Positions 48,043 through 63,644 of a DNA stretch of 64,000 nt are shown piece after piece. The translations under genes were made by a program, and so were the position numbers. The stretch comes from Megalonaias nervosa (Eukaryota; Mollusca; Bivalvia; Unionida; Unionidae), in assembly GCA_016617855.1 (NCBI GenBank), contig JAECUM010016702.1, positions 16,934-80,933 on the forward strand, written 5' to 3'. Within the stretch, counting starts at the first letter, position 1; the number at the start of each line of letters is the position of its first letter. Under the pieces are notes generated by a model. That model was not told the DNA's origin and did not search any database. It was given only the letters and a program-made list of their open reading frames with translations.

Positions 48043-48948
48043 TTAGCGATTATTTAATGTATATTCATGTACAGCTTTATGAGGTGGTTTCGTTGATCTT
48101 GATACAGCATCAAGTACTGCTAGTGCTTCACGGCCACATATTGGTGGGTCGGTTAATGTTTGTGTTGGTAGCGCTGAATACCAGAGTGGAATACTCTGAA
48201 GTGCAATGCCTTGCACAGTAGTGCTTTGCACTGCCGACGTATTTTAAAAATTCTTTTGGTGGCGCCAACCATACGAATCAAAATAAACAATTCCACGTGG
48301 ATCAATTGCATATGCAACCCAGTGAGTGCCACGACCAGAGCTTTTGTCGAGATCAATAATACCTGTTTCTTTCAGATTTGGATTTTTCGGTAATTGATCA
48401 CGCATAAAAACACTTCTAAAATTCTTTATATTTAGTTGCTTAGCAGCATCGAGTAAATCAAAGTTAGACATCGGAAAAATCAGCGAGTCCCTGGAATTCT
48501 TAATCCTTTTCCCCAAAAGTTGTTTGGTCGAGATCCTGGAAGTCTCAAACCGTGACCTCGTCGTCGTCTCTTTATTAAATCCTTTTCCGGTTGCTTTTTT
48601 CAGAGCCATTCCAGCAGCTGTCCCAACTGCACCTAACGCAGCAGCTTTTGCAACAGCTGGAGCGGCTGCGGCTATTAATGCTGGAATAGCTGCGAGAAGC
48701 GGAAATATTCCTCCGGTTTTAATAGTATCCTTGATTGCACCCACGGAAAGATTTAATCGTATTCCTTTATTGGCGTGCTTGGCTTCGTTGAATCTCTTAA
48801 ACTGACGTTCGGTCAACGATAATTTATTTGTATCGCTCATTTGTTCTTGTTTTAATGATATTTTTGTTCCGCATCGTGATGCTAACGGTGACTGTAGTTG
48901 TTTAATCTGACCTGGGGTCAGACTGACACTAACATGATGATATGACAT
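48043..48948 (-). pseudogene. Core-protein / adenain-like cysteine protease fusion, one in-frame TAA
   Basis: The N-terminal ~120 residues have SVSLTPGQIKQLQ, LSLTERQFKRFNEAK and a Gly/Ala-rich hydrophobic segment (GGIFPLLAAIPALIAAAAP), a layout common in Polinton proteins related to adenovirus core/cement proteins. It is followed in the same frame by an adenain-like C5 protease: FDLLDAAKQLNIKNFRSVF, catalytic His in SGRGTHWVAYA, and acidic partner in IVYFDSYG. A TAA at 48244-48246 cuts it before the nucleophile; the same frame resumes and holds PPICGREALAVLD, where Cys lies about 47 residues after the FDSYG Asp, close to adenain spacing. The protease would mature the virion. The start is 20 bp after the capsid gene. 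Confidence 0.85.
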
Positions 48949-48968
48949 TTATGATATATTTCTGACTT

Positions 48969-50411
48969 CTAAATTAACACATGCATATTTTCTACTGGAG
49001 CATCAACGACTCTCATGCGGCCACCAACACCTTCAAGTAACATTGTTTTATCGCTGAGTATAACGGCGATTGCTCTGTAATTAGGAACATCTACAGGATT
49101 TCTGTTAACACGAGCTCGAAAATGTATGTCAACGACGGACTGTCTAAACAAATCCAAATGTTCCAGTGAAAAGTAATAAATCGGGTACAGCGTTGTAAAA
49201 TCTAGCTGTGATATTTGTAAACCAGTATCAACATTTTGATCACGTCCCATAAACGACATCAGCCGATGATACGCACGCGCTACATGATTTAGCTCAAAAT
49301 TCAACAAAATATCCTCCGATGGTTCCTGATGTCCGTTTATTCTCAATGAAACTTCGGAAACACCGAGTTTGTCAAATATCATAATGCTACGCGTTTGATT
49401 ATTTAATCGTGCAGTATTTTGAAACGCAATGAATATATGTCGCGGCGCAGCGATGCCCTGTTGTGATGCTATTTGCCACGTAAATAACCCATTAACGTTA
49501 CTTTGAATAGCATCTCTGGTTGTTGTTAACCATGATAACGTCGACTTGCCGCCGCTGCCCATGAAAGCGAGTAACCGATCTTCTTCAGATATTGCTGGAG
49601 TCATTACTGGCATCCACAGTGAAAGTCTTGTTAGATTTATTTTACCATGAAGTGCCCTGGTTGCAGCGTCGTTAGCTCCTTCAACGTGCCATATTGCATC
49701 ATCGTCGGTTGCTTTTCGTACGAGTACAACTGTATGTTTGGCCCCGAAAATAACTTTTCTGACATGTCTGCAGAATCCAAAAATATGTGATAACGGAATC
49801 GCGCAGGAAAATCTTCTGTTTCCCTGCAACATTGCTCGACGTGTTTTGAATCCCAAGTTGAAATTATCATTAGCACTTTGCAATATCGGAAATGCAGCGG
49901 CGGGTCGGGCTATCATTCCAGCTGGTTGTGGGTCAGCTGCAGTATCTTGAGGTGTTTGTACCAAATTATATTGTTTTTGTTTAGGATAATTAGAAGTGTC
50001 CTTGGCAAACATCATTGATGGACCAGCTGATCTTGAATATTCGTCGCTGTATCTTGCAAGGTCAAGTATCGTCGTGGCAACATCAACATCTTTTTGAATC
50101 GATTCAATATTTCTTCCGTCGATCATGTACGTGGCGCTGTCGAACAACGCCATGATACCATTATTAACAAAACTAAAATTATCATTGTTTTCGTATTCAG
50201 TATCATCTGTTTTAAAAATTTCACCTTCTACTTCGATAAATGCTTCAGCGGGTAAGAAATATCTACTTGTATCTTGAACTTGTAATTCAATTCGTCCACG
50301 TTGATTTGGTAATCGTGCGTCGTAAGAATAATATTGATAATCACGTACCGATTCATCTTTGAGAACTGGCGCATCCATGTCAAATGAGGGATCAGGTACA
50401 CGTTTGAACAT
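48969..50411 (-). CDS. Major capsid protein, double jelly-roll
   Basis: An intact 480-residue frame, the longest in the element. It opens with a short basic tail (MFKRVPDPSF), then YYSYDARLPNQRGRIELQV and YFLPAEAFIEVEGEIF, the first jelly-roll strands. FMGSGGKSTLSWLTTTRDAI lies midway, and LGVSEVSLRINGHQEPSEDI with a C-terminal RNPVDVPNYRAIAVIL end the second barrel. Size, composition and place between the core-like protein and the protease match the hexon-like capsid protein of Polintons and adintoviruses. It would form the pseudohexagonal trimers of an icosahedral particle. No damage is seen, in contrast to neighbouring virion genes. Confidence 0.9.
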   Translation of the reverse strand: MFKRVPDPSFDMDAPVLKDESVRDYQYYSYDARLPNQRGRIELQVQDTSRYFLPAEAFIEVEGEIFKTDDTEYENNDNFSFVNNGIMALFDSATYMIDGRNIESIQKDVDVATTILDLARYSDEYSRSAGPSMMFAKDTSNYPKQKQYNLVQTPQDTAADPQPAGMIARPAAAFPILQSANDNFNLGFKTRRAMLQGNRRFSCAIPLSHIFGFCRHVRKVIFGAKHTVVLVRKATDDDAIWHVEGANDAATRALHGKINLTRLSLWMPVMTPAISEEDRLLAFMGSGGKSTLSWLTTTRDAIQSNVNGLFTWQIASQQGIAAPRHIFIAFQNTARLNNQTRSIMIFDKLGVSEVSLRINGHQEPSEDILLNFELNHVARAYHRLMSFMGRDQNVDTGLQISQLDFTTLYPIYYFSLEHLDLFRQSVVDIHFRARVNRNPVDVPNYRAIAVILSDKTMLLEGVGGRMRVVDAPVENMHVLI

Positions 50412-50424
50412 GTTATGTTACTGG

Positions 50425-50830
50425 TCATCGTCTAATACGAAGACCACTTCCTGCCATCAGACTTGCTGCTACATTTTTTTCCTTTTCATCAGCTAACTCT
50501 GCTAGTTTTTGATTTGCGGCTTGATTTATTATTTTACTAACACTTGCAGGCATCACTTCAGTGCTGGGTAATTTTACTGGCTGAGATTTTCGTCGTATTA
50601 ATCGTGCTAGTCTATCTTTGATTGCAGAGAATGCTTTACTACCAAAGTCGCCGGCAGAACTAATACCTTTTTCACGAACAACATCAATAGCTTTCATTGA
50701 TAATTGTTTTGCGATCGGTATTGCTTTCGTGGCGATTCTTGAAAATAAACCCTTAATAACATCACCGAATCCATCTCCCTAAAATGTCTTGTATACAGGT
50801 AATCTTGAATTTACCACCCTGACCATAGTT
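50425..50830 (-). pseudogene. Small virion core-like protein, frameshifted
   Basis: The C-terminal 90 codons (50697-50425) are open: MKAIDVVREKGISSAGDFGS, then basic IKDRLARLIRRKSQP and MAGSGLRIRR at the end. The same frame extends upstream as GDGFGDVIKGLFSRIATKA until a TAG at 50779-50781. In another frame just before it lies NYGQGGKFKI (50807-50827 region). 'YGQGG ... G.GxGxxxxGLF' followed by a basic tail is the usual build of a small adenovirus-pX/pVI-like protein of Polintons, so the break is a frameshift. The true start is unresolved. It sits 13 bp upstream of the capsid gene. Confidence 0.65.
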
Positions 50831-50885
50831 GGTCCACGCTGAGCAACATGTATGATCATCTATTATAATAATTATATCTAACTGT

Positions 50886-51688
50886 TTAATCACTGTGATA
50901 ATCATCGGTAATTTCATTAATGAGGGACCGATACACGTTAATATCCATGATACCGCCTGTAAATAATCGTTGACAAATCGATGAGATTTCGTTGATAATT
51001 TCAGGAGAATTATTACCAGCTCGTTTTCCACCGATTAAAATTTCTAATCTATCTACGTCGGCAAGGATATTACCGGGACAAGTAACAATACCACTTCCAG
51101 TTGCACCTTCACCAGGTGGTGATGATAGTCGTTGTTCTAATTCCTCTTGTTGTTTTTGTAGTCGTTGTTTTGGTAGTGGTAATATGATCGTTTTTGTATT
51201 TTTGGTTGTTGTTGTTCTGGTGATAATTCTTCTCGTAGTCGTTGTTCTATTTCCTCTTGTTGTTGTCGTCGTTGTTATAGTTCTAATTCCTCTTGTTGTC
51301 GTCGTTGTTGTATTACCTTTAGTCGTTGTTCTGGTGGTAATTGTACAAACGAAGTAAGTTTATCTATCGCACGAATATATTCTATGTATCTTGGATCGTC
51401 GATTCGAGCTTGATCAACATCATGGTATATGCGAAATATCCATTTGTACCAAGTTTCACGACTTACAAAATTACTGGCGTATTCAGGTTTCAAAAATTGT
51501 TTTCGATTATTATAACTTTTCACGGCACTCGCAGCTAATTGTCTTACATTTTTGGCCTGTCTGACAATATTAATGACATCTTCGGTAAATTTATCAGACA
51601 GAATAGCCCTGACTCGTGCTTGTTCTGGTTCTTGTTGAGTATCACCTTCCGCTTGATCTGTATCCTCAGGTATTTCCGGGGTTGACAT
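50886..51688 (-). pseudogene. Minor virion protein with expanded Q/E-rich region, frameshifted
   Basis: The N-terminal 137 codons (51688-51275) read MSTPEIPEDTDQAEG, then a helical region (WYKWIFRIYHDVDQARIDD) and a start of a Gln/Glu/Arg-rich tract. The tract is coded by CAA/GAA-type repeats (about 51120-51330) where the frame slips. In the next frame the protein continues with SPPGEGATGSGIVTCPGNIL, LEILIGGKRAGNNSPEIINE and GGIMDINVYRSLINEITDD, to a TAA at 50886-50888. The 'LExLxxxKxAGN ... EI..I.xxLxxxGxxxxxxYxxI' end recurs in Polinton proteins. The slip at a trinucleotide-rich tract could be recent. Confidence 0.6.
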
Positions 51689-51974
51689 CGCAGTAGCTAT
51701 TTTCTCCGGAAGTTCTCGTAGAATTTTTTTTTGTTGTCTTTTTAGTTCGCTCCGCTATTTTCTCAGTTGATTCAGCGGTCTTTTTCAGCACAGGAAGAAT
51801 ACCTTCAGTAGTCTTCGTGATAGGTTTAAATAATTGCTCTGCGGATTCTGTAAATTCTTCTTGTGTTTGTTGACATTGCTGTAATTTTTGCTTGACATCA
51901 TGAAGCGGAAGATATTTCCGTATCGCTTCTAGTCTCTCTCGAGCTAATCTTGCTGAATGAGCTTCACCGATCAT
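51666..51974 (-). CDS. Coiled-coil virion protein (first gene of the leftward block)
   Basis: MIGEAHSARLARERLEAIRK starts a helical protein (HDVKQKLQQCQQTQEEF, then KPITKTTEGILPVLKKTAES) with heptad-like spacing. The frame ends at 51666, overlapping the start of the next gene by 23 bp. A nine-A run (nine T on the + strand, about 51726-51734) precedes the end, and after it the neighbouring frame reads ILRELPEKIATA directly into the next gene's start, so this and the next gene may be one protein split by slippage. The start is 29 bp inside the right terminal repeat's inner edge. Confidence 0.55.
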   Translation of the reverse strand: MIGEAHSARLARERLEAIRKYLPLHDVKQKLQQCQQTQEEFTESAEQLFKPITKTTEGILPVLKKTAESTEKIAERTKKTTKKNSTRTSGENSYCDVNPGNT

Positions 51975-52002
51975 TATTGATATAATAATAAACAATCTTT
52001 TT

Positions 52003-52235
52003 AAATCGACAGCAGCAGAGAGGGTGAACTGACAAACATGACACGCACGAGTACCGCATAGCATTTATAAACACAGGTGTCACGAAAACGTAACAGGGTA
52101 AATAATCCACGTAGAGAGAATCTCAATTGGGTTACAGATTCTGGTTTAACGTTATTGACCCTATATTTTTTTGCCTTATTTAGTATGATTTTATGGTTCG
52201 AACAAAAATTTGTAGGGTCCACCCTCTCTGCTGCT
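52003..52235 (-). repeat. Right terminal inverted repeat (233 bp)
   Basis: Reverse complement of 36331-36563 with about 8 substitutions and no indel by eye. Its own inner end at 52011 carries an inverted copy of the 19 bp terminus with one change (gtgaac for gtggac). Confidence 0.95.
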
Positions 52236-52240
52236 AGCCA
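52236..52240. repeat. Target-site duplication, right copy (AGCCA)
   Basis: Identical to 36326-36330 and directly next to the last base of the right terminal repeat. Confidence 0.75.
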
Positions 52241-52560
52241 TGCTAATTATTTTTATCCTCGATAGTCACCGAATACAGTTTACTGATCTTGTTGAGACTG
52301 CTTCGTGCCGCTGCAAGAAGTTCTGAATAGACAGGTACTCGCGAATGTAAATTAATTTGTTTGCATCACCACAGACACCGGTTACTGTCGCTATAGACCC
52401 GACAATAATTCCAATTGGTGCACCTACTACAGTTGTTGTTGCCTTGATTCCAGTCACACCAAGACCAACAGTTGTTGCTGCTGCAAGGCCACAAATAGCA
52501 TCTACTACCAAACAACAAACGCGCGTTTGTATTTCATGATCATCGTGGTTCTCTTGGTGA
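52236..52560 (-). pseudogene. Older Polinton-like fibre C-terminus, interrupted by the younger element
   Basis: Minus-strand reading gives a hydrophobic Gly/Ala/Val segment (AAATTVGLGVTGIKATTTVV, GAPIGIIVGSIATVTGV) preceded, in another frame, by a charged EITKRTTM stretch, like the membrane-hairpin end of the fibre gene at 46604-48035. One TGA at 52266-52268 breaks it. The same frame then runs to the insertion point, and the missing end is found at the other side of the element (36287-36330). It is diverged from the younger element's fibre gene, so it is a different, older lineage. Confidence 0.6.
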
Positions 52561-53106
52561 TTTCATCTTGCGGATGTTTCTCCGCTTCGGCTACTTTTTC
52601 ACGTCACTAACATTGAAGGTCCATCATATTTCTTCTATTAATAATACAGTCGCATAGAACAATTGCACGACCGACAGAACATGTCCTGACTCATCACGTC
52701 CAGATGCAAGACTGCTTCAATTGTCACACAATTATAGAAAATCTCTTCTTGGGAAATATTTAAATCTTCGGTAATTGTGCGTTCTGGGGCTTTAGCTCCC
52801 TTTTCAATTAAAAATACACCGATTATGACTATACCTGTTACATCTGACGATCGTCTTTGCCCTATAACTACTACACGGACAAGTGTTTCCTTGTTGAATA
52901 ACAGTCAAGATCTTTCTTTTCTCAATTGAGTTAATGTAGGTGGAAAATATTCATTGGAGATTGCAATCTGGGTGGACACCGCGACAAGCAACCTATTTTA
53001 AGTTAAGAAATGTTTGATGACAACTTGGTATGTTGCGGGTTTGAATTCTATGTTGCGTGCATCTTTCTTTGCACAAGTTGTAATGTTGTGTGTGTGAGTG
53101 TAATTT
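52561..53106. other. Right flank of the insertion, unassigned
   Basis: A minus-strand frame of about 80 codons is open near 52640-52900 (includes ITEDLNISQEEIFYN and DMFCRSCNCSMR) but I recognise no family. It may belong to the older element or to another transposon. Confidence 0.3.
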
Positions 53107-53412
53107 AGATTTTTAACGTAGCTTTTAACAATTTTTCAGTCATATCGCTACGATGTCTGCAGTGTGACAGTTTATAGTGATGTCTAGCACTGGGGTATCA
53201 TGCCGCAGACATGTGGCATGATGTCCCACCCAGTCACATTATCCTGACACCAGGCCGGCCAGTCCTAACACTAACCTCATAATGCTGAGCGCCAAGCGAG
53301 GCAGCAGTCAGTTCCATTTTTAAAGTCTTTTGGTATGACTCGGCCGGGGTTCGAACCCACGACCTTCAGCATCCGAGGCGGACGCTCTAACCACTAGGCC
53401 ACCGGAGCGGTT
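53107..53412 (-). mobile_element. tRNA-derived SINE (family A), full length, with target duplication
   Basis: Minus-strand reading starts with the tRNA-like head ctccggtggcctagtggtta, then B-box ggtcgtgggttcgaacccc, and the family body. An 8 bp direct repeat tgtaattt flanks it (53099-53106 and 53413-53420). Relatives lie at 31524-31838 and 25018-25190. Confidence 0.88.
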
Positions 53413-53420
53413 TGTAATTT

Positions 53421-56860
<3,440 letters not shown>

Positions 56861-56869
56861 TACGAATTT

Positions 56870-57300
56870 CGTTCAAACGAAGTCTATTCAATCCTGATTA
56901 TCGAATTAGATTTAAGATCTAATTTAACACTGTCATTAAGAAACTGACAGATGAAAATTGCAGTGGTGGCCAGGTATTAAACCGGGTCAAGAAAAGACCA
57001 CGTCGAGTCTAATAGTTACAATATAGGGTAGTACGAATTTGTTTATCAACATACGTAGCTTTCACTGTGATATCACAGCGCGAAACATTCCATCCGGATT
57101 GCACTGGATCACACATATAGATCGATCTCGTCCAAAAATGTCCACGTACATTAGCATTGATTTTGCCGTAAGTATTACTCGGAGCGTTTAAATAAGGACC
57201 TTCCAAAGGAATATGGATGCATGAGGATCCAAATAAAGTGAATAGTTGCCGTTTTAAAGACATGTAGAATCAAATTCTACAAAAATGACACAATTTACTG
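56870..57300 (-). CDS. Conserved exon-like unit of unknown function
   Basis: An 84-codon minus-strand frame (57263-57009) reads MSLKRQLFTLFGSSCIHIPL, then NANVRGHFWTRSIYMCDPVQ, SGWNVSRCDITVKATYVDKQ and ends RTTLYCNY. Four Cys and alternating hydrophobic residues suggest a small secreted-type beta fold, but no signal peptide is visible. The surrounding ~400 bp match 15960-16440 (+ strand) with many changes, and the coding part is preserved here but broken there. Family not recognised; it may be the terminal exon of a larger gene. Confidence 0.45.
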
Positions 57301-59938
<2,638 letters not shown>

Positions 59939-60042
59939 CTACTGATAGACGACTTCAACGTTCTTCGTCAGGTCAGCCATGATTGCATCCTTCAAGACAT
60001 TCTTCAAGATCTCAAGTGCCTCAGCCGGATTCTCTTTCTCAT
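59939..60042 (-). CDS. STING-like: STING paralogue 2, terminal coding exon
   Basis: On the minus strand an acceptor (ttaaataatag) precedes 104 bases that begin by completing a phase-1 split codon and read EKENPAEALEILKNVLKDAI and a short end to TAG at 59939-59941. The phase fits the exon at 63440-63644, and the product is an amphipathic C-terminal helix like that of the first STING gene's last exon (21389-21468). The intron between them would be about 3.4 kb. Confidence 0.7.
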
Positions 60043-63000
60043 CTATTATTTAAAAAGAAAGAATATTGATGATTCAAATCGTACCGACAAGAATCTCCAT
60101 TATTGTACAAAAATTGTACGTCACCTAACACCATCTAGAACCTTAAATAAATTTAGCGGTGTTCTGATATGACACTGATTTGTTGATGTAACCATCACGC
60201 CTTGCTTGTGAAAATCGGCTACATTTTCATTAAGAAATTATTGTACAAACAACAGAAATCTCAAATTTGGATTTAAAAATACTAGAAGTAAAATGTGGAC
60301 TAAAAAATATCCAATCATACAATGTTGAGCATGCATATTTCATTATTTAAACGACATGGAAGGTTATCCCAATAGCAAATAACATGCAAAATCAAGACTT
60401 AATTCTATCCATTAATACTAGTTTGGCTATATTACCATAGATTTCGAATGTTTTCTACCGATGAAATGCTGCTTCCGTAAGAATTTTCACTTTCATGCTA
60501 ATATGATAAAATTCAGTTGTCGACCAAACGAAATCTTGGATTACTTAAATTTAGTACTCGAGAATATATCGGTTTCGCCATGGCAGTAAAAGGTCGTATG
60601 TGGCTCGCATGGGAAGACTTCTTGCTTGCTGATGACATAATGATATCCAAATGTGTAGTTCAATTGCAACACTCGAAACGCAAACATTGACTAGTAAACT
60701 ACAGTAACTTTAAATTGCAATTCATTTTGTTTGAGGTAACAAAATTTCTTCACCGTATTTTCCATTTAAGGAACAAAACCAAAAAAAAAAAATAAAAAAT
60801 AAAATAAAAAATAACAAAATAACAAAACATAAAACCCAACCGCCTTGTACTAAACAACTGGAATGAATCCTAAAAGTGCCTATACACCTAATTCGCAGAG
60901 TGTCAATGTCTGCGCAGAATAGAGACTTCATGACAAAAATAAAATAAATAAAAATAAATATAACAAACGTTTTGTGATGGGAGTGTTAACAAGATGTACG
61001 CCTAGTGAATCTAGGAGTGGTAAAGAACTCTAGGAGTGGTAAAGAACTCTCACCAGAAACAGACACGGGAATATGTATATATATATCTCCGAGTCGCAGA
61101 TAATACTTGATGATCTATAAAGGAAACATGAGCAAGAAAGATATACAGCTATGGACAAAGCAGGACTATATTAAATGATGTAAGTCAAAACAGCGTAGGA
61201 TCAGAGCTTCCGGTGGGAATATAGAAAACAATGACATGTGAAAGTTAAGATTAAAGACACAGAAGAAAGCTTGAACGTTAATCGTTAAAGAATTACAAGA
61301 GTAAAGGTCAAATCCGAGCGAAAGTTATAAAGCTTGAAGAGGAGAATTAACAAGCATTCTAAACGGCTGGAGAAAATTTCTCTTCGTGGCATGATATGAA
61401 AGAAAACACAATCTTCTTTTGTATGGAATATAAACAGCGCAGAGGAAGTTGTCGATGTAGTTTTTGAGAAAGATTAGAGTGAAATGCAAAATATGGTTTA
61501 CCAATGTACATAGTTTGTGCTCTACTATGCCCAAAAACCTATGAGTCACAACAAGAAAACCATGATTTTCTTTTTAGTCCCAAAGAAAATCCAAATGGGA
61601 TAACTACCCAAAATTCCTTGATTTTATTAAATAGTGAATGTGAAGTTCTTGTGTTAACTGACTTGTTAATTGCAAATGTTTAGTTAATATTTTCTTTCGT
61701 TTGATATAGTATTGAGAAATTGATGTTATAGAACAACTGAATACTTTGATTGCTTTTTAATGTTTGTAGTAACAGTATTCATTTGATTACAGATGTGCTG
61801 TTTTGTGCCTATTCGTATTCTATTTTTCTTTTCTGTTTTACTTGTTCTTTGAAGTTGCTGTATGTTATTAATTTTCCTTTATTCCTGTAGGAAATATGGA
61901 CTGGTTTTATATAATTCTCAGACTAATAATTTTACTATTTGAGCTTAATTATAACAGTCTTACTTAATAGACCGAATCATTCTCTTTAAAATGAGTATTA
62001 CAAAATTGATAGCTTTGATAAGTGAAAATATTTCAATATTTAGGATATATCATGATAGTATAAAACAAGTAATAAAATATGTACAGATGCACTATTTATT
62101 TAATACTTATGAAAAAAACTTAAATCAATAATATTCCGACTGATGAGGTTCAAAATTAGATGAATGACATGTATTTTTGACGATCTGTGCATACAGACTA
62201 GATCTAAAACAATATCGCAGCTGATGTAGTGTGATAGACAAAAATCCATCAAAATCTTCAATTGCCTCTTCTACATCAGAAGCAAATACATTTCAAAAGT
62301 GATTTTGTACTTTTCAAAATTTTTGCTGGATCATTTTTTCTCCGAATCTAAAATATACCCAATAAGTTTACAATTATTTTGCTTTTAGCACACTTGTTCA
62401 TGCTATTTACTTCTTTCCTGATTTCTTTGTAATTATTCCAATCATTTCACCTTCCATGATTGATGGCAACTTTGCATTGAGCGAGAGTCTAGCGACCGTC
62501 TGCAGTTTGATTGTTACCAATTGTTATTACTAATTTATCTTTTATGTTGTTAAAAACCACCATCTATACGGCAGATTACACCAGTATTCCTTGTGGTTTT
62601 GAGAATTACAGCAAACATATTTATATATGTAGGATGTATTCACGCAAAAGTGGACAACGAGTGCCTTTTTATATTTACTCAGTGAAAGAAATGTCAATTC
62701 AGAAGCTTGTACTGCCTATACAAATTGTATGCTATCAGTCCAAGTGATGAACAAATATGTGAAAATTGCGCTTTTATATGATCGACGTTTTCGTCAGATA
62801 AATCCTATGTTCGCTGCGAGTTACTCCTAATCTCATTTGCATAGAAAAATCTTAACAACATTTAAAAAAATATTGTATACTTTCAGAATTTATTGCTTTA
62901 CATACTAAGCAGTTAAACCACTAAATTTGATTTAAATCCAGTCAATACTTTTTGAGTTATCAAAACTCACAGGCAGTCTATAGTTTTTATATCTAAGTCT

Positions 63001-63439
63001 ACTTTTTGGGACTGTATCATATCCCACACGCAAATCCGAGTTCTTATTAGATCGATCATATCAATTGAACCTATTATCATCTCATGTTTGACTTTGTAAG
63101 TTTTATGATTTCTTTATTAAAATTCTGCAAAAGCAGATTGTAGTGCTTATATGAGGAGAAACATGCGGATGTTTGGCGAAATCAGTGTGGTCAACCTGGA
63201 AATAAGAGAGAGTCTTGTTAAACAAGAATAGTGGATGCGGAATACACCCTTCTCTTGACTCTTACACTGATAGCAAATCCTAAACGTAAAACTTAAATTA
63301 TCGATCTGACTTAACATATTAATCCAGAACACAAAATAAACGTGAAAATGCCAATGAAATAACCAGTATCTTATTGATTGATAATAGTCATTAACCAAAC
63401 GATCAGACAAAATTCACGTAATAGCAGAGAAAAAACTAC
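60043..63439. other. Probable last intron of STING paralogue 2
   Basis: No coding signal recognised. A 20 bp duplication (tctaggagtggtaaagaact) near 61010-61050 and A-rich patches near 60780 are the only structures noted. Confidence 0.5.
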
Positions 63440-63644
63440 CGTCGTAGAAGATGAATTGGCAGAGAGAGTTCAGGTCACCGACATCCTGAATGAAGATTTC
63501 GTTGCCAATGTTCGCAATGCAACTCTTACAGAACTCCTCCGACTGGTTATGCAACTCATTTTGGGAAATTCCAACATTTCTATAACGTTCGCAAATGTCA
63601 TATAGATGTCTGGTAGGCGTGGCCTGTTCGGCTAGGAAACAAAC
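63440..63644 (-). CDS. STING-like: STING paralogue 2, cyclic-dinucleotide-domain exon
   Basis: A 205 bp minus-strand exon (acceptor cgacag, donor gacg|gtagtt), phase 0 in and phase 1 out, the same length and phases as exon 18335-18539 of the first gene. VCFLAEQATPTRHLYDICER and YRNVGISQNELHNQSEEF align with ICFLAEQATPSFTLF... and YRDAGLSPEDLMDQARDF. The end diverges (NSLCQFIFYD against EKLCKFVHFD). The donor gtagtt is weaker than gtaagt. Upstream exons lie beyond the right edge, so whether a TIR is attached is unknown. Confidence 0.88.

Larger units (their letters stand above)
36331..52235. mobile_element. Polinton/Maverick (adintovirus-like) element, complete, 15,905 bp
   Basis: It is bounded by 233 bp terminal inverted repeats and a 5 bp direct repeat. 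It encodes the diagnostic set: retroviral-type integrase, protein-primed family B polymerase, FtsK/HerA-type packaging ATPase, adenain-like protease and double-jelly-roll capsid protein, plus PLA2, SF1 helicase and fibre-like genes. Length and gene content fit metazoan Polintons/adintoviruses. Damage in integrase, polymerase, helicase, protease and fibre shows that it is not autonomous. Base composition is similar to the host flank. Confidence 0.93.

Noticed and set aside
48524..48805. 93-codon + strand frame antisense to the core/protease gene
   Set aside because: Shadow of an Ala-rich coding stretch on the other strand.
50992..51357. + strand Val/Leu-rich frame
   Set aside because: Antisense translation of the CAA/GAA repeat tract of the minor virion protein.
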